Shown here in pieces: positions 35,366-45,608 of a stretch of 64,000 nucleotides of DNA; the first letter of the stretch is position 1, and each line of letters opens with the position of its first letter. The notes beneath the pieces are model-generated. The model saw only the letters and a list, made by a program, of their open reading frames with translations, was not told where the DNA came from and ran no database searches. This stretch comes from an uncultured Clostridium sp. (GTDB taxonomy: Bacteria; Bacillota; Clostridia; TANB77; CAG-508), in contig CAMJCT010000002.1 of NCBI GenBank assembly GCA_946404215.1, forward strand, positions 62,001 to 126,000. Direction: 5' to 3'. Both the position numbers and the translations under genes were made by a program.

Positions 35366-38300
35366 ATGGGGAATTTTGTACATTTACATATACATAGCGA
35401 GTTTAGTTTATTAGATGGTGCAAATAGAATAAAGGATTTACCGGTAAGAGCAAAGGAACTTGGAATGGAAGCAATGGCTCTTACTGACCATGGTGTTATG
35501 TATGGTGCAATTGATTTTTATAAAGCATGTAAAAAAGAAGGAATAAAGCCAATTATAGGTTGTGAAGTATATGTTGCTCCTAGAAGTAGATTTGATAAAG
35601 AACCTGGAATAGACAATCGTTATTACCATTTAATTTTACTTGCTAAAAATATGCAGGGGTATAAGAACTTAAGCAAGTTAGTTTCTATTGGATTTGTTGA
35701 TGGATATTATTATAAACCACGTATTGATTTAGAAGTTTTAGAAAAATATCACGAAGGATTAATTTGTTTAAGTGCATGTTTAGCAGGAGCGGTAAATCAA
35801 GCACTATTAAATGGAGAGAACGATAAAGCAGAAGAAATTGCTTTATGGCATAAAAATGTTTTTGGTGAAGACTATTACTTAGAAATTCAAAGCAATGGAT
35901 TAAGAGAGCAGGTTTTAGCAAATCAAAAATTAATAGCGCTATCAAAAAAATTAAATATTCCACTTGTTGCAACAACAGATAGCCATTATCTGAAAAGGGA
36001 AGATGCGTATAATCACGAAGTTTTACTTTGCATTCAAACAGGAAAAAGAATGAGTGATACAGATAGAATGCGTTTTGATACAGATGAGCTATATGTTAAA
36101 TCACCAGAAGAAATGATAGAATATTTTAAGGCAGTGCCAGAGGCAATAGAGAATACTGTAAAAATTGCGGAAAAGTGCAATGTGGAATTTGAATTTGGTC
36201 ATACAATACTTCCGAATTATGATGTACCACAAGAATTTGAAACACATTATGATTATTTTAAAAAGCTATGTGAAGAAGGTATAAAAAAAAGATATGGAGA
36301 AAGACCTTCAAAAGAAATTCTAGAAAGAGCAGAATATGAAATTAGTGTTATAAAGAAAATGGGGTATGTAGATTATTTCCTAATAGTATGGGATTTTATT
36401 CATTATGCTAAAACACATAATATACCAGTTGGACCAGGACGTGGTTCTGGTGCTGGTTCTATTATTGCTTATGCAATTGAAATAACAGACATAGACCCTA
36501 TAAAATATGGACTTCTATTTGAAAGGTTTTTAAACCCAGAGAGAATTAGTATGCCAGATTTTGATGTAGATTTTTGCTATGAACATAGGCAAGATGTAAT
36601 AGATTATGTATCAAAAAAATATGGACATGACCATGTATCACAGATTATAACATTTGGTACCATGGCAGCAAAAATGGTAATTAGAGATGTTGCAAGGGTT
36701 TTAGATGTACCATATTCTGAAGCAGATGGTTTGGCTAAAATGATACCAAATGAATTGCATATTACCATAAAAAAAGCAATAGAACAAAATAAAGAATTAC
36801 AAGCTAGATATGAAAGTGAGGAGAAAGTAAAAGAAGTTCTAGATATAGCTATGGGTCTAGAAGGAATGCCAAGACAGGCATCAACTCATGCTTGTCGGAA
36901 TAGTTATAACTAAAGAACCAGTTGATACTTATGTACCTTTATATGTTCGTGATGAACAAATATCTACTCAATATATAATGACAACATTAGAGGAATTGGG
37001 ATTGCTAAAAATGGATTTTTTGGGTTTAAGAACTTTAACAGTAATTCAAGATACCATAGATTTAGTTAAAAAAAATAGAGGAATTAATGTAGAATTTGAC
37101 AAAGATATGGCAGACCCAAAGGTTTACAAATTGTGGCAAGAAGGAAAAACGTGTGGAATATTCCAATTTGAATCTCAAGGAATGACTAATTTTATGAAAG
37201 AGCTTAAGCCAGATTGCTTAGAAGATTTAATAGCAGGTGTTTCTTTATATAGACCTGGACCAATGGATCAGATTCCTAGATATATAAGAGGCAAGCTGAA
37301 CCCAGGTCATAATGAATATACTCATCCAAAATTGGAGCCTATTTTAAATGTTACATATGGATGTATGGTATATCAAGAGCAGGTTATGCAAATTGTTAGG
37401 GATCTAGCAGGTTATTCATTGGGAAGGGCAGATTTAGTAAGACGTGCCATGGGAAAGAAAAAACTTGATGTAATGGCAAAAGAAAGAGAAATATTTATTC
37501 ATGGACAGTTAGATGATGAAGGAAATGTAATTGTACCAGGTTGCATTAGAAATGGAATTGATGAAAAATCAGCTAACAAAATATTTGATGAGATGTCAGA
37601 ATTTGCTAAATATGCGTTCAACAAGTCTCATGCTGCATGTTATGCTGTTGTAGCTTACAGAACTGCATATTTAAAAGCATATTATCCTGCAGAATTTATG
37701 GCAGCAACATTAAATAGCTTTTTAGGAAACTTAGATAAAATACCTCAATATATAGATGAATGTAAGATTCTTGGAATAGAAATATTAAAGCCTGACATAA
37801 ATAAAAGTGATACAAAGTTTATACCAGAATATGAAGAAGCAGATAAACAAGCCAAATTGCGTTTTGGCTTAGGAAGCATAAAAAATGTTGGTATAGTCCC
37901 TGTGGAGAATATTGTAAAGGAAAGAAAGAAAAATGGACTATATAAATCTTTTACAGATTTTTGTGAAAGAATAGCAGATGAAGCTGTTAACAAAAAGTGT
38001 ATAGAAAGTTTAATTAAAGCAGGTACATTTGATGAATTTAAGCAAACAAGAAGTACTCTACTTGCATCATTTGAAAATATTTTAGACAGTATTCAAAATA
38101 CAAGAAAAAAATCTTTGGCAGGGCAAGTGTCAATGTTTGATTTAGGTTCAAACGAACAAAAAGAAGAAATGGACGAAATAAAATATACATATGAAGAACA
38201 TGAAGAAATGTCAAGTAAAGATTTACTATCAATAGAGAAAGAAATGCTTGGAATTTATATTTCGGGACATCCATTAGAAAAAATAAAAAATAAATTGGAA

Positions 38301-38888
38301 TCTGCAACAAATATAAATACAATAAAGCTAAAACAGATAGACGAACAAATGAACTCACAAATGAATATGGAAGGTCCACATGATAAGTTACAATATGAAG
38401 ATGGACAAAAAATAAAATATGCTGGAATAATAACATCTATTAAGAAGAAATACACAAAGAAAAATAAAATTATGGCATTTGTAACTATAGAAGATTTGTA
38501 TGGAGTAGCTGAAGTCCTTGTGTTTGAGAATGCATATATAAATGCAGGAAAAAGCCTAATAGAAGAAAATATCGTGTTGGTAGAAGGCAGGTTAAGCATT
38601 AGAGAAGGAGAAACAACAACTATTATTGCAAATGAAATAAAGGACTTTGGCGAACAAAAACAAAGGGTTATAATACTTAATATAACCGACGCAACTGAAG
38701 AAGAAAAAGAAAAACTAAGAGGGGCAATTAGATACTTTTCAGGAGAAAAAAATAATATTAATGTAAAAATAAAAGTAGGAGAAGAGCTAAAAGATTGTGG
38801 ACAAATATATTTGACTGATGAAGTTTTAAACATATTTAAAGATATTTTGGGACACGAAAATGCATGGGTGCTTTTGGGGACACCTTAA
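35366..38888 (+). CDS. dnaE: DNA polymerase III alpha subunit DnaE; two frames joined by a +1 shift at 36896
   Basis: Start at ATG 35366 (AAAGGA precedes it). The N-terminal part has the PHP domain (HLHIHSEFSLLDG, LTDHGVMYG) and the catalytic PDFDVDF motif. The zero frame stops at 36911-36913 after ...RQASTHAC-RNSYN. If the C at 36896 is skipped, the frame continues GIVITKEPVDTYVPL and runs through the fingers, the tandem HhH and the OB domain to 38888. The joined product is about 1173 residues, the normal DnaE length, with the family motif ASTHA(A/C)G(V/I)VI restored exactly. An essential replicase with a single break at CGG is unlikely to be a pseudogene. The last residues (WVLLGTP) derive from a REP palindrome. 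Confidence 0.9.
36893..36899 (+). other. +1 frameshift site TGT CGG A in dnaE
   Basis: In-frame TGT (36893-36895) then CGG (36896-36898). Dropping C36896 gives GGA ATA GTT. The zero-frame stop UAA follows four codons after CGG. Confidence 0.75.
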
Positions 38889-38972
38889 AAAAACACCTTG
38901 GTGCCCCAAAAAAGTTGCTTTGAGGTGAAAACAAAAACAAGGTGCTTTTGGAAGGTGTCCCCAAAAACACCC
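38866..38972. repeat. REP-like palindrome, family B, overlapping the dnaE 3' end
   Basis: 35-bp arms (38866-38900, 38938-38972), left arm GGGTGCTTTTGGGGACACC..., right arm its near-complement. The left arm encodes the last seven DnaE residues and its stop codon. It also lies between the convergent dnaE and mgtA genes and may act as their terminator. Confidence 0.85.
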
Positions 38973-38988
38973 AAAAACACCCAAAAAA

Positions 38989-41610
38989 CTAAATCCACTC
39001 ACCAAATTTTTTAATGTAAATTTTCTTTGCAAATATTGCCACAAAGCAATATAGTAAGGTAATAACAAAAATTAGTATAATGTATTTAATTGATATTGGT
39101 ACTAAACCTATTAAAGTTCCTAAAGTTGTAAATGGAACGACAAGTCCAACTATCATTAATAAAATAGATGAAGTATATACCGTTTTGTGAGCATTGCTTT
39201 GAACAAACGGTATTTTTGCTGTTCTTATAATATGCATTCCAACTAAGTTTGAAACAATACTATAACTAAACCAAATTGTTTGGAAGGTGGCAACATCTCT
39301 TACCTTAAATAAAAACCATAAAGATGCAAATACCATCATGTCAAATGCAGAGCTAAGTGGCCCCATAAAAAACATAAATTGTTTTAAGCTTTTTACAGAA
39401 AATCTTTTAGGCTTCTGCAAGAATTCTTTGTCTACATTATCAAAAGGCAATGTCATTTGTCCAAAGTCGTATATTAAGCCTTCTACTAGTAATTGAATTG
39501 GTGTTTCTGGTAAAAATGGCAATAATGCACTTGCTATTAAAACAGATATAACTTCACCAAAGTTAAAGCTTGTGGCTAATTTTATATATTTCATTAAATT
39601 TGCAAATGTGCGCCTTCCTTCTGTAACACCGTCTAATAAAACATTTAAATCTTTTTCAAGTAAAATTATATCAGCAGATTCTTTTGCAATGTCAACAGCT
39701 GTATCTACAGAAACTCCAACATCTGAATTTGTAAGAGAGGAACTGTCATTTATTCCATCTCCCATATAACCAACTACATTTCCGGTTTCTCTTAAAAGTC
39801 TTACAAGTCTTGCTTTTTGAATAGGAGAAAGTTTAACAAAGATATTGGTTTTTCTTAATAATCGTATTACAGCCATATCTGGCAATTTATCTAATTGATT
39901 TCCAAGTACAATTTTATTAGAATTAATACCAACTTTATTACAAATACATCTTGTAACTTCGGCGTTATCTCCAGTTAATACAATTACTCTTATGCCAGCT
40001 TTGTTTAATTTTTCTATAGATTCTTTTGCACTTTCCTTTGGTGGGTCTAGGAAACCTATAAAACCAAGTAAAACCATATTTTTTTCATCTGTTACACTAA
40101 ATTGTTCTATATTTACAATATCATTTTTTTGACATACAGCTACGACTCTTAAACCATCTTCATTTAGTTTTTTACTAATTTTTCTGATATTATCTTTTAT
40201 ATCTCTTGTAATAGCTGAAACTTGTCCTTTATAATCTACCATAGTGCATATGTTTAATATTTCCTCTACGGCACCTTTGGTAATTAATTGCTTTTTATTT
40301 CCATCTGTAACAACAACAGACAAGCGTCTGCGAGAAAAATCAAAAGGTATTTCATCTATTTTTTTATATTTATTTTTTAATTCTTCTAAACCATTTTCTA
40401 TACCTCTATTTATAACAGCTTCATCTATATTGCCTTTTAGTCCTGTTTGAAAATATGAATTTAGAAATGCATGCTTTAAAATTCTTATATCTTCATTACC
40501 ATTTATATCTAGGTATTTTTCAAGAACGATTCTATCTTCTGTTAAGGTTCCTGTTTTGTCAGTACATAAAATATTCATAGCTCCAAAGTTTTGAATTGAA
40601 TCTAGTTTTTTTACAATAGTTTTCTTTTTAGACATTCTTACAGCACCTTTAGATAAACTAGAAGATAAAATAACTGGAAGTAGGAGAGGTGTTATACAAA
40701 TTGCTATTGCAACCGCAAAAGTAAATGCTGTTATTATATCATGTTTCCAAGAATTCAATAAAAAAACAATAGGGATTAATATTAGCATAAATCTAATTAA
40801 TAATTTGCTTATATTTTCAATATCTTTTTGAAATGCTGTCTTGGGTTTTCCTAATGTTAATGTGTGAGCAATTTTTCCGAAATATGTAGAATCAGATGTT
40901 TTTATAACAACACCTTTAGCACTTCCAGAAATAACGTCAGTACCCATAAAACAAATTGTATCTAAATCAGATATACTATCTAAATCTTTAATACTTATTT
41001 CAGAATTAGCTGATTTCTTTACACTATCTGATTCGCCGGTTAAAGAAGATTGACCAACATACAAATCTTTTGATTCTATTATTCTTAAATCCGCAGGAAT
41101 CATACTACCGGCAGAAAGAACTACAATATCTCCTAATGTTATCTGTTTTATTGGAATTTGTATTTCCTTGCCATCTCTTATAACAGTTGTGGTTGTTGCA
41201 ACCATTTCTTTTAAATCTTCAGCGGCTTTATTTGAACGATACTCTTCAAAAAAATCAAGTAATGTGCTTGCTGTTACGAGAATTGCAATTACTATAATAT
41301 TTGCATAACTAGGTTTTTCAGGAAGATATATATCTGTATATATTAAAATGCCAACAATTCCTAATAGAATACAATTAAAAGGAGTTATAAGACTCTCTAG
41401 AAAATAGTTGTACCATTTTTTAGGCTTAGATTGCTTAATTTCATTTAAGCCAAGTTGTTTTATTTTATATTCAGCTTCTGATGAGGACAAGCCATCTTCC
41501 TTAACATTATACTTTTTAATAAACTCATCTTTGGGCAAAATACATTCTTGCCCATACATTTTACGTACATTTACTTCTTCTTTGGGGTTTACCAATTCTA
41601 TCATCTCCAT
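38989..41610 (-). CDS. mgtA: Magnesium-translocating P-type ATPase (MgtA-like)
   Basis: 873 residues: actuator LTGES loop, phosphorylation site CTDKTGTLTED, nucleotide-binding region PFDFSRRRLSVVV and hinge GDGINDSSSL. The strings QNFGAMNILCTDKTG and IYDFGQMTLPFDNVDKEF match the P3B Mg2+ importers rather than Ca2+ pumps. Ten membrane helices are expected. Transcribed divergently from the amidase-domain gene. The Mg2+ assignment rests on family motifs. Confidence 0.88.
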   Translation of the reverse strand: MEMIELVNPKEEVNVRKMYGQECILPKDEFIKKYNVKEDGLSSSEAEYKIKQLGLNEIKQSKPKKWYNYFLESLITPFNCILLGIVGILIYTDIYLPEKPSYANIIVIAILVTASTLLDFFEEYRSNKAAEDLKEMVATTTTVIRDGKEIQIPIKQITLGDIVVLSAGSMIPADLRIIESKDLYVGQSSLTGESDSVKKSANSEISIKDLDSISDLDTICFMGTDVISGSAKGVVIKTSDSTYFGKIAHTLTLGKPKTAFQKDIENISKLLIRFMLILIPIVFLLNSWKHDIITAFTFAVAIAICITPLLLPVILSSSLSKGAVRMSKKKTIVKKLDSIQNFGAMNILCTDKTGTLTEDRIVLEKYLDINGNEDIRILKHAFLNSYFQTGLKGNIDEAVINRGIENGLEELKNKYKKIDEIPFDFSRRRLSVVVTDGNKKQLITKGAVEEILNICTMVDYKGQVSAITRDIKDNIRKISKKLNEDGLRVVAVCQKNDIVNIEQFSVTDEKNMVLLGFIGFLDPPKESAKESIEKLNKAGIRVIVLTGDNAEVTRCICNKVGINSNKIVLGNQLDKLPDMAVIRLLRKTNIFVKLSPIQKARLVRLLRETGNVVGYMGDGINDSSSLTNSDVGVSVDTAVDIAKESADIILLEKDLNVLLDGVTEGRRTFANLMKYIKLATSFNFGEVISVLIASALLPFLPETPIQLLVEGLIYDFGQMTLPFDNVDKEFLQKPKRFSVKSLKQFMFFMGPLSSAFDMMVFASLWFLFKVRDVATFQTIWFSYSIVSNLVGMHIIRTAKIPFVQSNAHKTVYTSSILLMIVGLVVPFTTLGTLIGLVPISIKYIILIFVITLLYCFVAIFAKKIYIKKFGEWI

Positions 41611-41701
41611 TTCTTTAGTACTTTTTAATTATACCACTAATTTTTTATTTTAAAACAATTATTTAACAAAAATTATTGCATAATATATACTAGGTGATAA
41701 T

Positions 41702-42169
41702 ATGTATAACAGACAAAAAGTATATGAATATGCAAAAGAATGGTCATATGGAAGAAATCCAAAATACTATAACTTTGACCCAGTGGGAGGAGATTGCACA
41801 AATTTTGTATCACAATGTATTTATGCAGGATGCAATCAGATGAATTTTAGCCCCAATAATGGGTGGTATTATATAAATGGAAATAATAAATCTCCTTCGT
41901 GGACAGGAGTGGAGTTTTTATATAATTTCTTGATATCAAATAAAGGAGTAGGTCCTAAGGGAGAAGAAACAGATATTGCAAATTTAAAAATAGGAGATAT
42001 TATTCAATTAAGTTTTAGTGGACTTTCATATACGCATTCTTTGGTAGTAATTAAAAATGGAATAAATGTGTATAATACTTTAATAGCCGCACATACTTAT
42101 GATGTATTTGGAAAAAGTGTAGAAGAATATGGATTTGAAAAATATAGATGTGTACATATAAAGGATTGA
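41702..42169 (+). CDS. Amidase-domain protein (Amidase_6 type)
   Basis: 155 residues, compact Cys-His hydrolase fold: VGGDCTNFVSQCIYAGC (catalytic Cys in GGDCTNF), a Trp/Asn-rich middle (NNGWYYINGNNKSPSWTG) and the second motif KIGDIIQL...YTHSLVVI with the His, then IAAHTYD. This domain often ends spore- or wall-associated proteins of Clostridia. No signal peptide is seen, so it may act in the cytosol or on the forespore. Function not established. Confidence 0.8.
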   Translation: MYNRQKVYEYAKEWSYGRNPKYYNFDPVGGDCTNFVSQCIYAGCNQMNFSPNNGWYYINGNNKSPSWTGVEFLYNFLISNKGVGPKGEETDIANLKIGDIIQLSFSGLSYTHSLVVIKNGINVYNTLIAAHTYDVFGKSVEEYGFEKYRCVHIKD

Positions 42170-42318
42170 AATATGCATTTATAGAAAAAAGCAAGAAATG
42201 TATGGGGTGAACCTAAAATCTTGTTTTTTTCGCGTGTCTATAGTAAAATGTTTTTAGCCAACAAAAAAGAATTAATAAAGTTGTAAGAAATTGTGCTACA
42301 GAAAGGAATGTGTTTAAT

Positions 42319-42867
42319 ATGAATAAAGAGAAAATAGAAAAAGCTATATACGACTTAATAGATGCGTTAGGAGAAAATCCAGAAAGAGATGGTCTAAAAG
42401 ATACACCAAGAAGAGTAGCAAATATGTATGCAGAATTATTAGCTTCTCCTGAACTTAATTATACAGCATTCGAAGAAGAAAACTATCAAGACATAGTTAT
42501 GGTAAAAGATATTGAATTTAGTTCTATGTGTGAACATCATTTATTACCATTTTTTGGGTCAGTGCATATTGCATATATTCCACATGGCAAGATTGTGGGA
42601 ATAAGCAAATTAGCAAGAATAGTTGAAAAATATGCAAGGAGATTGCAAGTGCAAGAAAGAATGATGGAACAGATAGTAGAAGATATACAAAAAAATTTGA
42701 AAACAAAAGATGTAGCAATATGTATAGAAGCAAAACATTTATGTATGGCTATAAGAGGTGTTAAAAAGCTAAATGCTCAAACTGTAACATCCAAATTTAC
42801 AGGGGCATTTGAGGAGGACAGTAGGAAAAACGAGTTTTATAATATTATAAATAGAAGGTGTTTTTAG
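42319..42867 (+). CDS. folE: GTP cyclohydrolase I
   Basis: About 182 residues from ATG 42319 (an in-frame GTG 9 nt earlier is too close to GAAAGGAA). Family motifs: DTPRRVANMYAELL, SSMCEHHLLPFFG with zinc Cys and His ligands, HGKIVGISKLAR and RLQVQERM. It converts GTP to 7,8-dihydroneopterin triphosphate, the entry to folate and queuosine; queH lies at 25384. The 3' end runs into a family-B palindrome, which supplies the stop codon. Confidence 0.95.
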   Translation: MNKEKIEKAIYDLIDALGENPERDGLKDTPRRVANMYAELLASPELNYTAFEEENYQDIVMVKDIEFSSMCEHHLLPFFGSVHIAYIPHGKIVGISKLARIVEKYARRLQVQERMMEQIVEDIQKNLKTKDVAICIEAKHLCMAIRGVKKLNAQTVTSKFTGAFEEDSRKNEFYNIINRRCF

Positions 42868-42887
42868 GGACACTTAAAAAAAGCACC
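42857..42887. repeat. Short REP-like palindrome, family B, at the end of folE
   Basis: GGTGTTTTTAGGGACACTT followed by AAAAAAAGCACC. Half-length relative of the copies at 10764 and 38866. The TAG inside it is the folE stop. Confidence 0.6.
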
Positions 42888-42947
42888 ATTAGTTAGTAAT
42901 TTTAGTATAGTATACTAATCTACATAAAATATATTTAAGAAAGAAGA

Positions 42948-43391
42948 ATGATAAAAATGAAAAGAATTAGAGTAGCAGGAATAATACCAATGGATGATGG
43001 ATTTGCTTTTATGCATAGGGTTGGAGTTCGAAAGAGAAAAGAACTACAAGATTATTATACATTTCCAGGCGGAGGATTAGAAAAAAATGAATCACTTGAA
43101 GAAGGAGTGATTAGAGAGATAAAAGAGGAGTTTGGCATAAATGTAAAAGTTATTAAAATGATGTATGAAATGGAATCAGAAATATTTAGTCAAAAAGAGT
43201 ATTTCTTTTTATGCGAGTATATAGATGGGGAATTTGGAACAGGCGATGGACCAGAATTTTCAAATAATCCTAAATATATAGATAGCGGAAAATTTATACC
43301 AGAAATAATAAAAAGAGAAGATGTTGAAAAAATATTATTGCTCCCAGAAGAAATAAAAGAAAAATTTGTTAAGGATTTTATTAAAAAATAA
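42948..43391 (+). CDS. Nudix hydrolase
   Basis: 147 residues with a complete Nudix box, GGGLEKNESLEEGVIREIKEEFGI in form (G-x5-E-x7-REI-x-EE-x-G-I). The N-terminal strand is RVAGIIPMDDGFAFMHR. Hydrolyses a nucleoside diphosphate-linked substrate; specificity unknown, and no folate-pathway-specific residues can be claimed although it follows folE. RBS AAGAAAGAAG. Confidence 0.88.
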   Translation: MIKMKRIRVAGIIPMDDGFAFMHRVGVRKRKELQDYYTFPGGGLEKNESLEEGVIREIKEEFGINVKVIKMMYEMESEIFSQKEYFFLCEYIDGEFGTGDGPEFSNNPKYIDSGKFIPEIIKREDVEKILLLPEEIKEKFVKDFIKK

Positions 43392-43507
43392 ATCATTATC
43401 TAGCGTTACAATTCATGGATGATTTTGTATGGCTTTTTAGAATTATAGAATATGGCGTGATTTGTAACTTCTAGAAACAGAAGTCAACATAAAACGATTT
43501 AAAAGTA

Positions 43508-43536
43508 TTGACAAAACTTAAAAAATATTGTAATAT
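43508..43536 (+). promoter_or_regulatory. Promoter of the ABC exporter operon
   Basis: TTGACA (43508-43513), 17-nt spacer, TAATAT (43531-43536): the best sigma-A match in this region. It gives an untranslated leader of about 235 nt. Confidence 0.75.
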
Positions 43537-43542
43537 TTAATT

Positions 43543-43677
43543 TATATTTAAGAGTTTATCTAAAGGTTAATTTACTGGAGCGGTAAAGGATAACAAAAAT
43601 GTTATTTACACTTAAAGTAAGATTATTTAAAGTCTTGCAAAGGAGTCTTAAAGTATTTCTTTTGCGGGGCTTTTTTT
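43543..43677 (+). promoter_or_regulatory. Structured leader with intrinsic terminator (candidate riboswitch or attenuator)
   Basis: Two small hairpins (TTTAC-TGGAGCG-GTAAA and ATAAC-AAAAAT-GTTAT) precede a terminator: AAAGTCTTGCAAAGGA (43629-43644) pairs with TCTTTTGCGGGGCTTT (43658-43673) through many G-U pairs and is followed by a seven-T run. It stands about 100 nt before the ABC ATPase start. The placement of a premature terminator in a leader suggests ligand-controlled read-through. It matches no riboswitch class that I recognise. Confidence 0.5.
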
Positions 43678-43779
43678 GAATTCTAAAAAAACATGAGATT
43701 GTTAGATAATCTAAAAGTGCATAATACTAAATTCTTATCTATAGAAATTAGAAGAAGTAAGAAAATGGAGGGGAAAATA

Positions 43780-44760
43780 ATGAGCATAATAGAAGTAAAA
43801 AATTTAAACAAAAATTTCAGAATTAAAGAAAAAGAAAAAGGAATAAAAGGAAGTATAAAATCAATAATAAAACCAATGTACAAGGAGATAAAAGCAGTAG
43901 AAAATATTAATTTTACAGTAGAAAAAGGAGAAGTAGTAGCATTTATTGGACCAAATGGTGCAGGAAAGTCTACAACAATAAAAATGCTAACGGGTATTTT
44001 ATACCCAACAAGTGGTGAAATAACAGTAAATGGAATAAATCCTTCAAAGCAAAGAAAAAAATTAGCCTATAAAATAGGAACAGTATTTGGTCAAAAGGAA
44101 CAATTATGGATGCATTTAACTCCGTATGACAATTTCAAGTTTTTTGGAGCTATATATGATATACCAAACAAAGAAATTGAAAGTAGAATAGAAGAATTAA
44201 AAATAACATTTGAGTTACAAGATTTTATAAATACACCAGTTAGAAATTTATCTTTAGGACAAAGAATTAGATGTGAAATAGCAGCAAGCTTAATACATAA
44301 ACCAGAAATATTATTTTTAGATGAACCAACAATTGGCTTAGATCCAGTAGTTAAAGAGAACATAAGAAAATTAATTAAGAAAATGAATAAAGAATATAAC
44401 ACAACAATATTTTTAACAAGCCATGATATTGGAGATATTGAAAAACTTTGTAAAAGGGTAATTATAGTAAATAAAGGTAAAATTATTATGGATGATACAA
44501 TGAATAATTTAAAGTATAATTACTTAAATAAGAAAATTATAGAAGTTAAACTAAAAGAAAAAGTGAATTTAAAAGGTGAGGAAGGTATTACTGTATTAAA
44601 AGACAAAGGTAATAGTTTAAAAGTAGAAATAGATAGTACAAAGAAGCAAATTGCAGATGTTATAAAACTATTAGATACTGATAAAATTATCGATATAAAC
44701 ATTTCAAACATACCATTAGAAGATATAATCACATCAATTTACAAAGAAAATAAACAGTAA
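43780..44760 (+). CDS. ABC transporter ATP-binding protein (ABC-2 exporter)
   Basis: About 326 residues from ATG 43780 (TGGAGGGG precedes it). Walker A GPNGAGKST, Q-loop FGQKEQLW, signature LSLGQRIR, Walker B ILFLDEPT, switch His in TSHDIGDI. The long N-terminal insert before the first strand end (KEKEKGIKGSIKSIIKP) is typical of the subfamily paired with 260-residue ABC-2 permeases. Drives export by the two permeases encoded downstream. Substrate unknown. Confidence 0.9.
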   Translation: MSIIEVKNLNKNFRIKEKEKGIKGSIKSIIKPMYKEIKAVENINFTVEKGEVVAFIGPNGAGKSTTIKMLTGILYPTSGEITVNGINPSKQRKKLAYKIGTVFGQKEQLWMHLTPYDNFKFFGAIYDIPNKEIESRIEELKITFELQDFINTPVRNLSLGQRIRCEIAASLIHKPEILFLDEPTIGLDPVVKENIRKLIKKMNKEYNTTIFLTSHDIGDIEKLCKRVIIVNKGKIIMDDTMNNLKYNYLNKKIIEVKLKEKVNLKGEEGITVLKDKGNSLKVEIDSTKKQIADVIKLLDTDKIIDINISNIPLEDIITSIYKENKQ

Positions 44761-44815
44761 GATGCTTGCTTAATGCTACAATTCAAAAAATTAAATTAAA
44801 GAAAGGGGAACAAGT

Positions 44816-45608
44816 ATGAAAAAATATCTGTATATATACAAAGCAACATTAATAGAAAATTTGAATTATATGAGTAGTGTAATGATAAGATTTTTGAATT
44901 TTATAGTTATGATGTTTGTGTTTATAAATTTATGGCAATATATTTATTCAGATAGTAGCCAAATAATAAATGGATATACAATGGAACAAATGATATGGTA
45001 TGTTTTAATTGCAGAAGTTTTATGGTTTGGAACTAGAAACAAAATATTAACAACAGAAATAAGTGAAGATATAAAAACCGGTAACATTGCTTACAATATA
45101 AATAAACCATATAATTATATTTATTACATAATTTCTAAACACCTAGGAGAAATAACTATAAAATCTATTGTATTTTTTATATTAGGAATGATATTAGGAG
45201 TTATTTTTGTAGGACCAATAAATAATTTTAATTTTTTTAATATACCATTTATTGTTATATCACTAATACTTCGGAACAATTATAAATTCTATTTTGAGAA
45301 TTACAATTAGTATATTTTCTTTTTGGATAGAAGATTCAACACCATTTCATTGGGTATATGATAAGCTTATACTAGTAATAGGAACATTATTTCCAATAGA
45401 AATGTTTCCAGAAATAGTAAGGCCAATAATAAAATGCACGCCAATATTTGTTGTAACATATGGACCAACCAAATTAATAATAGATTTTAGCATGGAAAAT
45501 TTTATAAATATATTTATTGCACAAATAATTTATTTAGTAATATCTTTAATAATAATTGGATTTCTATATAATAAAGGGGTGAAAAAATTAAATGTTAATG
45601 GAGGTTAA
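44816..45608 (+). CDS. ABC-2 permease subunit 1; two frames joined by a +1 shift at 45272
   Basis: The zero frame has the N-terminal half (about four membrane segments) and derails after ...VISLIL-RNNYKFYFENYN, ending at 45310. Skipping C45272 of an in-frame CGG yields ...ISLIL-GTIINSILRITISIFSFW and then IEDSTPFHWVYDKL to 45608. The joined protein is 263 residues, matching the 264-residue partner permease that follows. This makes one intact six-helix subunit more plausible than two half genes. RBS GAAAGGGG. Overlaps the next gene by 17 nt. Confidence 0.82.
45269..45275 (+). other. +1 frameshift site CTT CGG A in the ABC permease
   Basis: In-frame CTT then CGG (45272-45274). Dropping C45272 gives GGA ACA ATT. 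The heptamer resembles CUU-AGG-C-type hungry-codon shift sites in layout. Confidence 0.75.

Noticed and set aside
36880..36910. Intein or intron in dnaE
   Set aside because: The two frames are contiguous with one extra base; there is no inserted domain or splice motif.
43543..43677. A named riboswitch class (for example guanidine or yjdF) in the exporter leader
   Set aside because: None of the conserved sequence cores I know could be recognised; left as an unassigned leader.
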